Source: Pseudoalteromonas sp. OOF1S-7 | Lineage (GTDB): Bacteria; Pseudomonadota; Gammaproteobacteria; Enterobacterales; Alteromonadaceae | Assembly: GCF_022347765.1 (NCBI RefSeq) | Contig: NZ_JAKRFZ010000002.1 | Coordinates: 62,001 to 126,000 of the forward strand | Length of the DNA stretch: 64,000 nt | Direction: 5' to 3' | Part shown: one piece after another, positions 1 through 8,400 of the stretch | How the letters are laid out: each line of letters opens with the position of its first letter | Position numbering within the stretch: the first letter of the stretch is position 1 | Position numbers and translations under genes: made by a program | Notes under the pieces: model-generated | The model's database searches: none | What the model saw: the letters and a program-made list of their open reading frames with translations, nothing else | What the model was told of the DNA's origin: nothing

Positions 1-1038
1 GCTGGGGTGTCCGGTGGTTACAGTGCAAACCTGTTGCTTGGCACCATAGACCCCCTGCTTGCCGGTATCACCACTCCAGCAGCCCAGATGATTGATCCAA
101 CCTACCAGGTCGGCCCTGAAGCAAACTGGTACTTCATGATGATCTCTGTATTCCTGATTGCCATCGTAGGTACCTGGGTAACAGAAGCCATTGTTGAGCC
201 TCGCCTTGGTAAATACAACCCGGACGAAGCCAGTGTTGACCTGTCCAGTAACAACATTGAGCACCTGACAGACAAAGAAAAGTCTGGCCTGAAATGGGCC
301 GGTGTTGCTTTACTGGTTGTATCGGCCCTGCTGGCATTAACCATAGTGCCTGAAAACGGCATACTGCGTCACCCTGAAACAGGCGCCGTCGCCGGCTCTC
401 CTTTTCTCAAAGGCATCGTCGTATTCATCTTTGTGACATTCGCGATTCCCGGTTTTGTCTATGGACGCGTAGTAGGCACTATGCGTAACGACCGTGATGT
501 TATCGACGCCATGAGTAAGAGTATGAGTTCAATGGGCATGTACATAGTGCTGGTGTTCTTTGCAGCTCAGTTCGTTGCTTTCTTTAAGTGGACAAATTTA
601 GGTACTATCCTGGCGATTAACGGCGCGGCTATGTTGCAAGCGTTGAACCTGACAGGCCCGGAAGTCTTCGTCCTGTTTATTTTAATGTGTGCCGTCGTGA
701 ACCTAAGCCTGGGTTCATCCTCTGCGCAATGGGCGGTGACTGCACCTATCTTCGTGCCTATGCTCATGTTAGTTGGCTATGCACCAGAAACCATTCAGGC
801 CGCATATCGAATTGGTGACTCAGTAACTAACTTGATCACACCCATGATGAGTTATTTTGGTTTGATTTTAGCTGTGGCTACCAAGTATAAAAAAGATATG
901 GGGATCGGCACTCTGGTCGCAACTATGCTGCCTTACAGCATGTGTTTCTTTGTCGGCTGGGTGGCTCTGTTCTATATCTGGGTATTCGGTTTCGGCTTAC
1001 CAGTCGGGCCAAACTCCCCGATTTATTATCAACCCTAA
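1..1038 (+). CDS. AbgT family transporter, C-terminal part (5' end outside window)
   Basis: The reading frame is open from the first base, so only about the last 345 residues of a family of roughly 500 are present. Hydrophobic segments alternate with short loops (near residues 40-60, 95-115, 135-155, 175-195, 205-235 and 285-335). The conserved stretch with NLSLGSSSAQWAVTAPIFVPM, followed by YRIGDSVTNLITPMMSYF, is typical of AbgT (p-aminobenzoyl-glutamate / sulfonamide exporter) proteins. It is an inner-membrane protein. Members either import p-aminobenzoyl-glutamate or act as proton-driven antimetabolite exporters; the sequence does not say which. The ATG/GTG candidates inside the window are internal, not starts. 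A strong terminator follows directly, so this is the end of its transcription unit. Confidence 0.9.
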   Translation, partial: AGVSGGYSANLLLGTIDPLLAGITTPAAQMIDPTYQVGPEANWYFMMISVFLIAIVGTWVTEAIVEPRLGKYNPDEASVDLSSNNIEHLTDKEKSGLKWAGVALLVVSALLALTIVPENGILRHPETGAVAGSPFLKGIVVFIFVTFAIPGFVYGRVVGTMRNDRDVIDAMSKSMSSMGMYIVLVFFAAQFVAFFKWTNLGTILAINGAAMLQALNLTGPEVFVLFILMCAVVNLSLGSSSAQWAVTAPIFVPMLMLVGYAPETIQAAYRIGDSVTNLITPMMSYFGLILAVATKYKKDMGIGTLVATMLPYSMCFFVGWVALFYIWVFGFGLPVGPNSPIYYQP

Positions 1039-1045
1039 TCAGATT

Positions 1046-1072
1046 ATGCCAGCGCAAGCTGGCATTTTTTTT
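1046..1072 (+). terminator. Rho-independent terminator after the AbgT gene
   Basis: A perfect 8-bp stem ATGCCAGC / GCTGGCAT closes a GCAA loop and runs into seven T residues, eight bases after the AbgT stop codon. Confidence 0.9.
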
Positions 1073-1181
1073 GGCGAATATGCAAGGTTCCATTTGTTTA
1101 ATGGTTGATGCTGTCCTACAGTCCTATAGGAATCGCCGAAAAGGAGTTTAAACCTACGACATAAACTATTTAAGGCTAACC

Positions 1182-1817
1182 ATGTATACACTGTTCTACT
1201 ATCCACGCAACGCGAGTTTAGCGCCTCATTTTGTTCTCGAAGCCCTTCAGGTCCCATACCAGCTGGAGCTGGTCGACAGAAAAAAAAATGTGCAACGTTC
1301 AGCACAATATCTACAACTCAACCCCACAGGACGGATCCCAACCTTAGTTGATGACGAATTTGTTCTGTTCGAAAGTGCTGCAATTTGCCTTTACTTGTGT
1401 GAAAAACATCCCGAGGGCCATTTAATCCCAGCTGAGCCAAAACAAAAAGCAGAGTTCTACCAGTGGCTGATGTATCTGACGACCACGGTTCAGGCCGAGT
1501 TGATGATCTATTTCTACCCGGAGCGCCACACACAAAGCGCACTCATGTACGACGACATTGTCAGAACACAGCAATCGCGCGTACAAGAAATGCTGACCCT
1601 GCTCGACAGACATCTGGCAGACAAAACCTATATGGTTGGCGAGCAGTTTACAGTCTGTGACTGCTATTTGTTTATGCTGTGTATCTGGGCTGACGAGCTT
1701 GCTAAACCCCCGCTGCAGTTTGAGCACCTTGGGCGTTACTTAAGTGGTATCTCAAGGCATCCCGCTATTGAAGCAGTGTGTAAGAAGGAAGGGACTGAAT
1801 TAGGGATGTATCGGTGA
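1182..1817 (+). CDS. glutathione S-transferase family protein
   Basis: This 211-residue cytosolic protein has the usual length and layout of a bacterial GST. An N-terminal thioredoxin-like domain (about 1-78) contains the cis-proline region NPTGRIPTLVDD and the ESAAICLYL glutathione-binding motif (E-S-x-A-I). An all-helical C-terminal domain (about 85-205) follows, with the N-capping type stretch FTVCDCYLFML. The probable role is conjugation or reduction using glutathione; the substrate is not predictable. It is a single gene in its own unit: a terminator lies upstream and a strong inverted repeat lies between it and the convergent helicase gene. Confidence 0.85.
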   Translation: MYTLFYYPRNASLAPHFVLEALQVPYQLELVDRKKNVQRSAQYLQLNPTGRIPTLVDDEFVLFESAAICLYLCEKHPEGHLIPAEPKQKAEFYQWLMYLTTTVQAELMIYFYPERHTQSALMYDDIVRTQQSRVQEMLTLLDRHLADKTYMVGEQFTVCDCYLFMLCIWADELAKPPLQFEHLGRYLSGISRHPAIEAVCKKEGTELGMYR

Positions 1818-1821
1818 TGAT

Positions 1822-1850
1822 TCAGGTCTGGTTGCTTTAACCAGACCTGA
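1822..1850. terminator. 12-bp stem-loop between convergent genes
   Basis: A perfect 12-bp inverted repeat (TCAGGTCTGGTT / AACCAGACCTGA) with a GCTTT loop lies between the stops of the GST and helicase genes. Neither side has a long T-run, so it is probably a bidirectional but imperfect terminator. Confidence 0.6.
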
Positions 1851-1859
1851 GAGATTTGA

Positions 1860-3158
1860 TTACTTCTGTAGTTTCAGTTGAGCGCCTTTCAGTCTCTGAC
1901 GAACATTACTGATTTTGGCACGGTTTTTAGCCCGCGCCTCACCACTTGCCTGATTACTCGGACGATTCGTACGCGCTTTACGACGCTGGTGAGACGGTTT
2001 TTTGGCAAGGTTTTCTATCAGGTTCTCGCGGTTGGCAACCTCATAACCCGGCAGATAGTAACGCTTTATCTTTTGACCAATCAGGGTTTCGATGTGGATC
2101 AAGGTCTGCTCTTCTTCTCGTGCCACAAAAGAAATTGCCTGACCCGAATTACCAGCCCGGCCAGTTCGACCGATGCGGTGAACATAGTCCTCAGCAAGAT
2201 ACGGTAAATCGTAATTAATGACTCGAGGAAGCCCGTCGATGTCGATTCCCCGTGCCGCAACCTCGGTGGCAACTAGCACCCGTACTTTGCCTTCCTTAAA
2301 CTCTCGCAGCGCACGACGACGCGCCCCCTGGCTTTTATCGCCGTGACACACAGTGGCGCTAATACCATCCAGCTCCAGCTCTTTGACCAGCTGATCCGCA
2401 TCGTCTTTCATATTGACGAAAACCAGTACCTGCAACCAGTTTTTCTTGCCTATGAGTTCAGACAGCAGCTCCTGTTTACGCTTTTGTTCAACCGGGTATA
2501 CAACATGCCGTACCGTTTCTGCGGTAGTATTCTCTTTGGTAGCCTGCACCAGTTTAGGTTCGTGAAGTACTTGCTTGGCAAATTGCTTAACTGCGGTTGG
2601 AAAGGTTGCTGAGAATAACAACAACTGTCTTTCTTCACTGACCATATCTATGACCTTTTGCATATCTGCAACAAAGCCCATATCCAGCATGCGGTCTGCC
2701 TCATCCAACACCAGGTACTTTACCTGTGCCAGGCTCACAACACCCAGGCGGATCAAATCTAACAGACGACCAGGTGTGGCAACCAGAATATCAACGCCCT
2801 GAGCCAGGCGCTGTGTCTGCCCTTCAACGTTCACCCCACCAAACACAGCTTGCACGGTCAGTGGAGTATATTGGCAAAACGCCTGACAATTATTGGCTAT
2901 TTGCTCTGCCAGCTCTCTGGTTGGCGCAAGGATCAGTGCGCGCGGCGACTTCAGTGATGCTCCCTCCAGCAAACGGTGGATCACTGGCAGCGCAAACGCC
3001 GCTGTTTTACCGGTTCCGGTTTGCGCAGTTGCTAATACGTCATGACCGCGCCTTACGACGGGGATAGCCGCCTGCTGTATCGGTGTCAGGGTATGGAAAT
3101 TTAATTCATCTAGCGACTGTAGTAAGGCATCGGGAAAACTGAAAGACTTAAAATTCAT
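1860..3158 (-). CDS. DEAD-box ATP-dependent RNA helicase, RhlE-like
   Basis: An ATP-driven RNA unwinding enzyme, probably acting in ribosome assembly or mRNA turnover. All family motifs are visible in order: Q-motif (TPIQQAAIP), motif I ATAQTGTGKT, Ia PTRELAEQI, Ib TPGRLLD, II DEAD, III SAT, V ATEVAARGIDIDGL and VI HRIGRTGRAG. The two RecA-like domains span about residues 20-210 and 220-370. They are followed by a basic, low-complexity tail (about 385-432, rich in R/K/N/Q) as in RhlE and SrmB. Length 432 is normal for the RhlE group. It is transcribed alone, with DapA downstream on the same strand across a 75-bp gap, and has no strong signal of its own upstream apart from an AT-rich leader. 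Confidence 0.93.
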   Translation of the reverse strand: MNFKSFSFPDALLQSLDELNFHTLTPIQQAAIPVVRRGHDVLATAQTGTGKTAAFALPVIHRLLEGASLKSPRALILAPTRELAEQIANNCQAFCQYTPLTVQAVFGGVNVEGQTQRLAQGVDILVATPGRLLDLIRLGVVSLAQVKYLVLDEADRMLDMGFVADMQKVIDMVSEERQLLLFSATFPTAVKQFAKQVLHEPKLVQATKENTTAETVRHVVYPVEQKRKQELLSELIGKKNWLQVLVFVNMKDDADQLVKELELDGISATVCHGDKSQGARRRALREFKEGKVRVLVATEVAARGIDIDGLPRVINYDLPYLAEDYVHRIGRTGRAGNSGQAISFVAREEEQTLIHIETLIGQKIKRYYLPGYEVANRENLIENLAKKPSHQRRKARTNRPSNQASGEARAKNRAKISNVRQRLKGAQLKLQK

Positions 3159-3233
3159 TGCAAAAACCTGCGACCAATAATGAAGGGCCGCAGATTATAC
3201 GCTATTTAATTACCCGGTGTCACCTGCATGTGG

Positions 3234-4148
3234 TTAATATAGCTTTACATCAGCAGGATTAATCACATCGGCAACGCCACCAACCACGGTTTCGGCATTA
3301 AGCTGATTGATCAACTCAACGCCAGCTCTTTGCTGGGAATCATTCAGTGGTACGTATGGCAGACGAAACACTGGTAATGCAGCGCCTGTCATGGCCAGTG
3401 CTGTGTTAATTGCAATTGGGTTTGGCTCGCAAAACAACCAATTCATCAACGGCTGTAACTGCACATTCAGTGACTCATTTGGACTGTCCATCAGTGCACG
3501 AAACAGCTGCGGAACCAGGTTTGAAGTGACCGAGATAACACCGTGAGACCGATGTAAGTGACGGCTGTCATGGGCCTGATCATCATTACCAGACCAACAG
3601 GCTATGCCTTTTTGCTCATAATAGGCGATTCGCTCATGTCCTGCACACTCTTTCATGCCGACAAAATTAGCATGCCCCGCCAAAGGTTCGATGATTTCCG
3701 GGGTCAGATCCTGGCCCGTCCGCCCAGGCACGTTATAAATAAACGCAGGGCCGATATCAAGGACGCGTGTAAAGTGCTCTGTCAGTCCCGCTTCTGAAGT
3801 GCGGCCATAATATGGGTTGATCTGCAGTGCGGCATCCATTCCGGAGGCAAAACCGTACTCCGTTGCCTTCACTGCTTCACGGGTGTTATTACTGCCCGTG
3901 TTGCCGATGATCACCAGCTTGTCGGAAAACCGATTAACACTGTGGGCAATGAGCATCAGATGCTCTTCCCAGTTCATTAGCTGGCCTTCACCCGTCGTAC
4001 CACCGACGACAATCCCATCAACGCCCGCCGCAATTTGTGCCTCAACAAGCGCGTCAAAACCGCCAAGGTCAATATTGCCGTTTAAATCATAAGGTGTTTT
4101 GATAGCCGTAATTAAACTGGCTTTTTTTATCTTTTCTATGTTGCGCAT
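3234..4148 (-). CDS. dapA: 4-hydroxy-tetrahydrodipicolinate synthase, plant-type sequence
   Basis: This enzyme condenses pyruvate with aspartate semialdehyde, the first step of the lysine/diaminopimelate branch; it is a cytosolic TIM barrel. The Schiff-base lysine is K166 (VGMKECAG), with Y138 and R143 in YNVPGRTGQD and the T51-T52 pair in GGTTGEGQ, so all catalytic residues are present. Several blocks match what I remember of plant chloroplast DapA far better than E. coli DapA: GNTGSNNTREAV, INPYYGRTS, WSGNDDQAHDSR, GVISVTSNLVP, LMNWLFCEPNPI and PVFRLPYVPL. No other lysine gene is adjacent. Other members of this aldolase superfamily (NanA, KDG aldolase) are possible but less likely given the motif set. 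The start is the ATG giving MRNIEKIKKAS. Confidence 0.85.
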   Translation of the reverse strand: MRNIEKIKKASLITAIKTPYDLNGNIDLGGFDALVEAQIAAGVDGIVVGGTTGEGQLMNWEEHLMLIAHSVNRFSDKLVIIGNTGSNNTREAVKATEYGFASGMDAALQINPYYGRTSEAGLTEHFTRVLDIGPAFIYNVPGRTGQDLTPEIIEPLAGHANFVGMKECAGHERIAYYEQKGIACWSGNDDQAHDSRHLHRSHGVISVTSNLVPQLFRALMDSPNESLNVQLQPLMNWLFCEPNPIAINTALAMTGAALPVFRLPYVPLNDSQQRAGVELINQLNAETVVGGVADVINPADVKLY

Positions 4149-4274
4149 ACAGATATCGATTGATTCATTGTTTGGCGCTAAGTTTTAACACAAATAAATG
4201 CCAGATCCGAGGGGCAAGTAGAAAATTTCTAAAACAGCTTGCCTATCCGAAGTGTTTCGGCCAGAATAAAAACA

Positions 4275-4290
4275 CTGTATATATAACCAG
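4275..4290 (+). promoter_or_regulatory. LexA (SOS) box candidate
   Basis: CTGTATATATAACCAG has the exact LexA spacing CTG-N10-CAG and an AT-alternating core. In its flanks it matches about 17 of 20 positions of the E. coli consensus. It ends 11 bases before the ATG of the following gene, overlapping a possible -10 (TATATA at 4278). Inferred role: SOS repression of the gene at 4302. Confidence 0.6.
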
Positions 4291-4301
4291 TCATTAAATT
4301 T

Positions 4302-4955
4302 ATGCGTCTGACACACCATCTCAGTACACACTTTTTCAGCGCTGATGAACTATGTAGCGCACTTGGCGTTACGCCTGATCAACTTATGCATTGGCAGGAG
4401 ATGTGTATTTTCCCTAATGCCAGTTATAGCCTGGAAAACCAGATCAAGTGCAGTTCTTACCTGGGCCTCTATGAATGTGTTGAGCATACAGATTATTACC
4501 CAAGAGGCGCTGAACTATGGGGACAGCTACTCCTGAAGCATCAGGTTGAGCAATCAACACATGCTTATGAGTTATTTCAGCAAAAGTACGTTCAAGTACT
4601 CAGCAAGTGCGCGCAGCAGGGCCTGATAAGTCAGGACGACCGCTTTAACGAAGATTTACCAGAACATATACAGCAGAGCTGGCAGCAGTTCCTGTGCAGC
4701 AAATACGGTGTAATCAGTCAAAACGGGCTGATTGAAGAAGTGGTGTACATAGACTTGGGCCGGGCACTGGTTGATGCATTGACTGAAGAGCGCACAGCCA
4801 GCCATATCCCGGCGGAACGCAGAGCTGAGTTGCTTGGCGCACTCAAACTCCTAAATCGTGCACTCAGCCACCATATGGAACACGAAAAACCCATGTCCAT
4901 ACGTTTCAAATACATTGAGAGCCTGATAGCTAAGTACGACTTATCTATTCGCTGA
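4302..4955 (+). CDS. uncharacterised protein, possibly DUF6058-like
   Basis: A 217-residue cytosolic protein without signal peptide or membrane segment. The first 60 residues (FFSADELCSALGVTPDQLMHWQ) look like a MerR-type helix-turn-helix or adaptor helix. The remainder is helical and contains a CSKYGVISQNGLIEEVVYIDLG block and a basic helix RAELLGALKLLNRAL. From memory it resembles the DUF6058 family, described as a natural-product biosynthesis-associated protein of gammaproteobacteria, but I cannot confirm this and do not assign a function. A LexA-like box sits 11 bases upstream of the ATG, so expression may be damage-inducible. A GAGGTC/GACCTC hairpin follows the stop. Confidence 0.8.
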   Translation: MRLTHHLSTHFFSADELCSALGVTPDQLMHWQEMCIFPNASYSLENQIKCSSYLGLYECVEHTDYYPRGAELWGQLLLKHQVEQSTHAYELFQQKYVQVLSKCAQQGLISQDDRFNEDLPEHIQQSWQQFLCSKYGVISQNGLIEEVVYIDLGRALVDALTEERTASHIPAERRAELLGALKLLNRALSHHMEHEKPMSIRFKYIESLIAKYDLSIR

Positions 4956-4960
4956 TTGTC

Positions 4961-4980
4961 GGGAGGTCTGAAGACCTCTC
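4961..4980. terminator. short hairpin between convergent genes
   Basis: GAGGTC-TGAA-GACCTC with flanking pairs lies between the gene ending at 4955 and the small gene ending at 4998. There is no T-tract, so it would be a weak terminator at best. Confidence 0.4.
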
Positions 4981-4997
4981 AATGTTCAGCTTATTCT

Positions 4998-5258
4998 TTA
5001 GTGAGCCTGCTCATAGTGGGCTCTGAAGATTTCAAACGCCTTCAAGACTCTAAGCTGATCCTGGCATAGAGCGTCGTACCAGGTATCAAACTGACTGTCA
5101 TCATCCTGCTCGCTCAAAGCGAGATACTGTGCCAATAGCTCAATAATATCGCCATGTGTGCAGCTTAGATTGTCCAGTTGTTTCAATTGCTCTGAATGAT
5201 CTTTATTTTGTAATTCAGCGATGACGCTATTATCCAATTGTTGTGTTTTGTCCATCAT
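4998..5258 (-). CDS. small acidic hypothetical protein
   Basis: An 86-residue, acidic, Q/D/E/L-rich, probably helical and soluble protein (SEQDDDSQFDTWYDALCQDQ). The start ATGATGGAC follows a short purine-rich stretch (CAGGAATTCGTT), an acceptable ribosome-binding context. I recognise no family. The AT-rich 218 bases upstream hold the probable promoter and the terminator of the next gene. It could be a lineage-specific small protein; nothing in the context indicates a role. Confidence 0.6.
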   Translation of the reverse strand: MMDKTQQLDNSVIAELQNKDHSEQLKQLDNLSCTHGDIIELLAQYLALSEQDDDSQFDTWYDALCQDQLRVLKAFEIFRAHYEQAH

Positions 5259-5423
5259 AACGAATTCCTGTTTCTCAATCCATAGCTAGTTATATCAGCC
5301 TAGTTTGGAATATCCAGTGCTTTGTATGCTGTTCGCTCAATCTATCAACAATTCGTTATAAAAAGTAATCTATTGCGCAGAAAACAGCTCAAATACCCTT
5401 TTCTTAGGACACATACCAGAGAC

Positions 5424-5454
5424 AAAAAAGCGAGTCAGTTTTCACCAACTCGCT
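5424..5454 (-). terminator. terminator of the BNR/VPS10 surface protein gene
   Basis: Read on the minus strand, AGCGAGT pairs with ACTCGCT around an 11-base loop and is followed by six T residues. It lies 23 bases after the stop of the gene ending at 5477. Confidence 0.75.
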
Positions 5455-5476
5455 CTTTGTCAATTTCAGGAATTAC

Positions 5477-8400
5477 TTATTTACGTCTTCTGCGAAGCAT
5501 TGCCAACGGCAAGCTCAGCAATGCGAGCCACGAGAACGACCCTGAATCACCGTCGTTATCATCGTCATCATCGCCACGCAGGTCTTTGATTTTTACATTG
5601 ACCGTTGTGTGTTTAGACATATGACCAAAGGTATCTTCAGCCTGAACTCCTAAAACAGCCAACTCCTGGTACTCAAAATCAAGCTCTCTGGCAACGGTGA
5701 TGTTACCTTCAACGTCAATCGTGAATGAATCATCGCCATATACATGGAATGCAGTCACCGGAGAAACATCTGCATCCGGATCACTAAATGCCAGCTGGCC
5801 AATGATTGTGCCTACAGCTGTATTTTCAAACACCTCGAATCTCTGTTGCAGCTCAATGACGGGCGCACGCTCAGCAATGTCAATGACAAAACTTGTTGTG
5901 GTTTCTGCTTCACCATCACTCGCGATTAGCTTAACGTCTCCGCTAAATGCTTCCTCTGCCGTGCCAATTAATACGCCATTAACCAGAGTCAGTCCAGAGA
6001 TTTTAGGCTCCATGGACAACTTAATCGATTCGCTATCGACATCAGACACTTTGTCATTAAAGTTCATGCCAATCTTATCACCCAGAGTTAAGATAATGTC
6101 GTCTAACTCATCGAAGACAGGCGCATCATTCACCGCTTCAATTGTCAAATCAACCATTACCTCTTCGGCTACGTCTGAACCTTCAGGCGTGCCGTTCAGT
6201 GTGAAGTTGTCCTCACCACTGTAATCAGCGTGTGGTAAATAGACAACCTGGGCAAATTTATCTGCTGCCACTACGGAACCAGCAGTAAGCACGTCACCTT
6301 CTAACATAAGTGCACCAGACTCCGGTGCAACAATGATTTCTACCGTTGCAAAAGCCTCTTTGGAGAACCGGCTTACAAAGGCAGGAGTCACACTCAGTTC
6401 CGTGTCCTCCAGGGTATTAAGCTCAACCTTACCAAAGGTCGCTAACGGCACCTTGTATGCACTACGCCCATGAGTAAATGCAAACACTTCGTTATTGTGG
6501 AAAGCAACTTTAGCAATATTGGTATTCGCCAAGCCTGAACCATCGGCAAACCAGTTTTCACCACCGTCAACAGAAATAAATACGCCCAGATCCGTACCAA
6601 TGATAACGCGCTGTGGATTATTTGGATCAACAGCTACCGAAGTCGCAGGTACGTTTGGAATATCTTTATCGATAGGCAACCAGCTCTTACCACCATCTGT
6701 GGTTTTCCAGACATGCGCCTGATCGAATGTAGACACAGTTGCATAAGCTATTTGGGCATCGGATGGGTCAAACGCGATAGCACTTATCGTAGCACGTTCG
6801 TCCTCAGCACCAATCTTGAAACTGTGCCAGGGTTGCTCAGCATCCGCTGCGCCCGCTGCGTAATTAATGTAGATGTAGCCTTCTCGTGTACCGGCTGCAA
6901 CGATATTTTCATCCTGCGGTGCGATGCCAATTGCATACACTGAACTGTCCAGAACAGGGCTACCAGCAACCCAGTTTTCAGCCTGATCGGTTGTACGCCA
7001 TAGCTGAGCACCACCTATCCACAGAACCTGAGGATTAGATGGCGCCATTTCGAAACGGGTGATAAACGGGAAACCGTCACCGGTAATACCATTGACTGAA
7101 TTAGCAAATGTTACACCGCCATCGGTCGATTTCTGTAGCGACAGACGAGTATACTCAGAGAACATCACGTCCGGGTTGGTTGGATCAACCGCAGTCCAGC
7201 CGCCGTCACCACCGGTGATTTCACGCCATTCATTAAAGCCGCCATCGCTTCCAAGCAAAGTACCATTATCCTGAGTACCGCCAAAGTAGGCTGTGCCGTC
7301 TGGCATCACAGTACCATGATAGAATTGCGTTACCGCATAGCCATTGTTTAGCGTCTGCCAGTTCACCTTACCTGTAGGGTCATTCGTTGCACCACACACC
7401 TGAGACAAGTCAAGCCTTGCATCCAGTGCATTGTCTGTACGTTGGATACCGCCGTCGTTACCCGCAAACAAGGTCGTGTTATTAACACCGTCATAAGCCG
7501 GGTGGAATACCAGCGTGTGCTGATCAGCGTGCGCATACAGCGGGTGCGTCATATCAAACCACCAGATACTGGTCGGCACGAATGATTGGCCACCATCGTC
7601 AGAGCGGAATAAATCAATACCACCAGTCCAGACTACGTCAGGGTTTACAGGGTCAACTGCGATGATGTTGTCGTACCAACCCTGGTTGTAATACTGGGGC
7701 TCAGGACCGTAACCACACTGAGGGAATAAACCATAAACCGTGTTACTCAACAGCAGTCTGCTATAGGCGTCTGCCGAATCACGGGTCACTGTCGTATTCC
7801 AGGTTAAACCCATATCTTCAGATTTATAAACAGCTTCCATACCGTGATCATTGATGTTAGCCAGTAAGGCGTACATGATGTTGCTGTCTGACGGGGCTGC
7901 AGCAATGGTAGAGCGACCCTGATTTGGTACTGCCAATACTGTTGCCCAGCTGTCACCGCTGTCCGCACTGCGATGGATACCGCCGGTGTCAAACGAACCA
8001 CAGGCAGTGACTAATACATCTTTATCACCATCGTCAACCAGAGTTAAGTCAGTACATCCAACCGCAGCGCCCTCAGCGACAAACACCGTTTCCCAGCTCA
8101 CGCCACTGTCTTTTGAACGCTGCACACCGCCACGCGTTGCCGCATAAAGGGTGGCTGGGTCATTTTTGCTGAACACGATTTTATTTGTGTAGTGGAATAG
8201 CTCGTTACTGGCGGTTGCCTCAAGCTGCTCCCAGGTTGCACCACCATCTGTAGATCTAAAAATACCATCACCACGGATAGCATCAGCATTGAAGAAACCT
8301 TCACCCGTTCCGGCATAAATGGTATTGGGATCATTCGGAGCGAATGTCAACGTTGTAACCGCGAGGTTAGTCGCTAAATCGCTCAGCGGCTGCCAGGATT

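Noticed and set aside
1039..1305. 88-residue ORF on the minus strand across the AbgT terminator and the GST start
   Set aside because: It runs through a terminator and the start of a well-supported gene on the other strand.
4149..4301. Lysine riboswitch ahead of dapA
   Set aside because: The leader is too short for the roughly 170-base aptamer and lacks its conserved helices by eye.
5697..6224. 175-residue ORF on the plus strand inside the BNR protein gene
   Set aside because: It is antisense to a gene with clear domain structure, Ser/Thr-rich in the way of shadow frames, and has no ribosome site.
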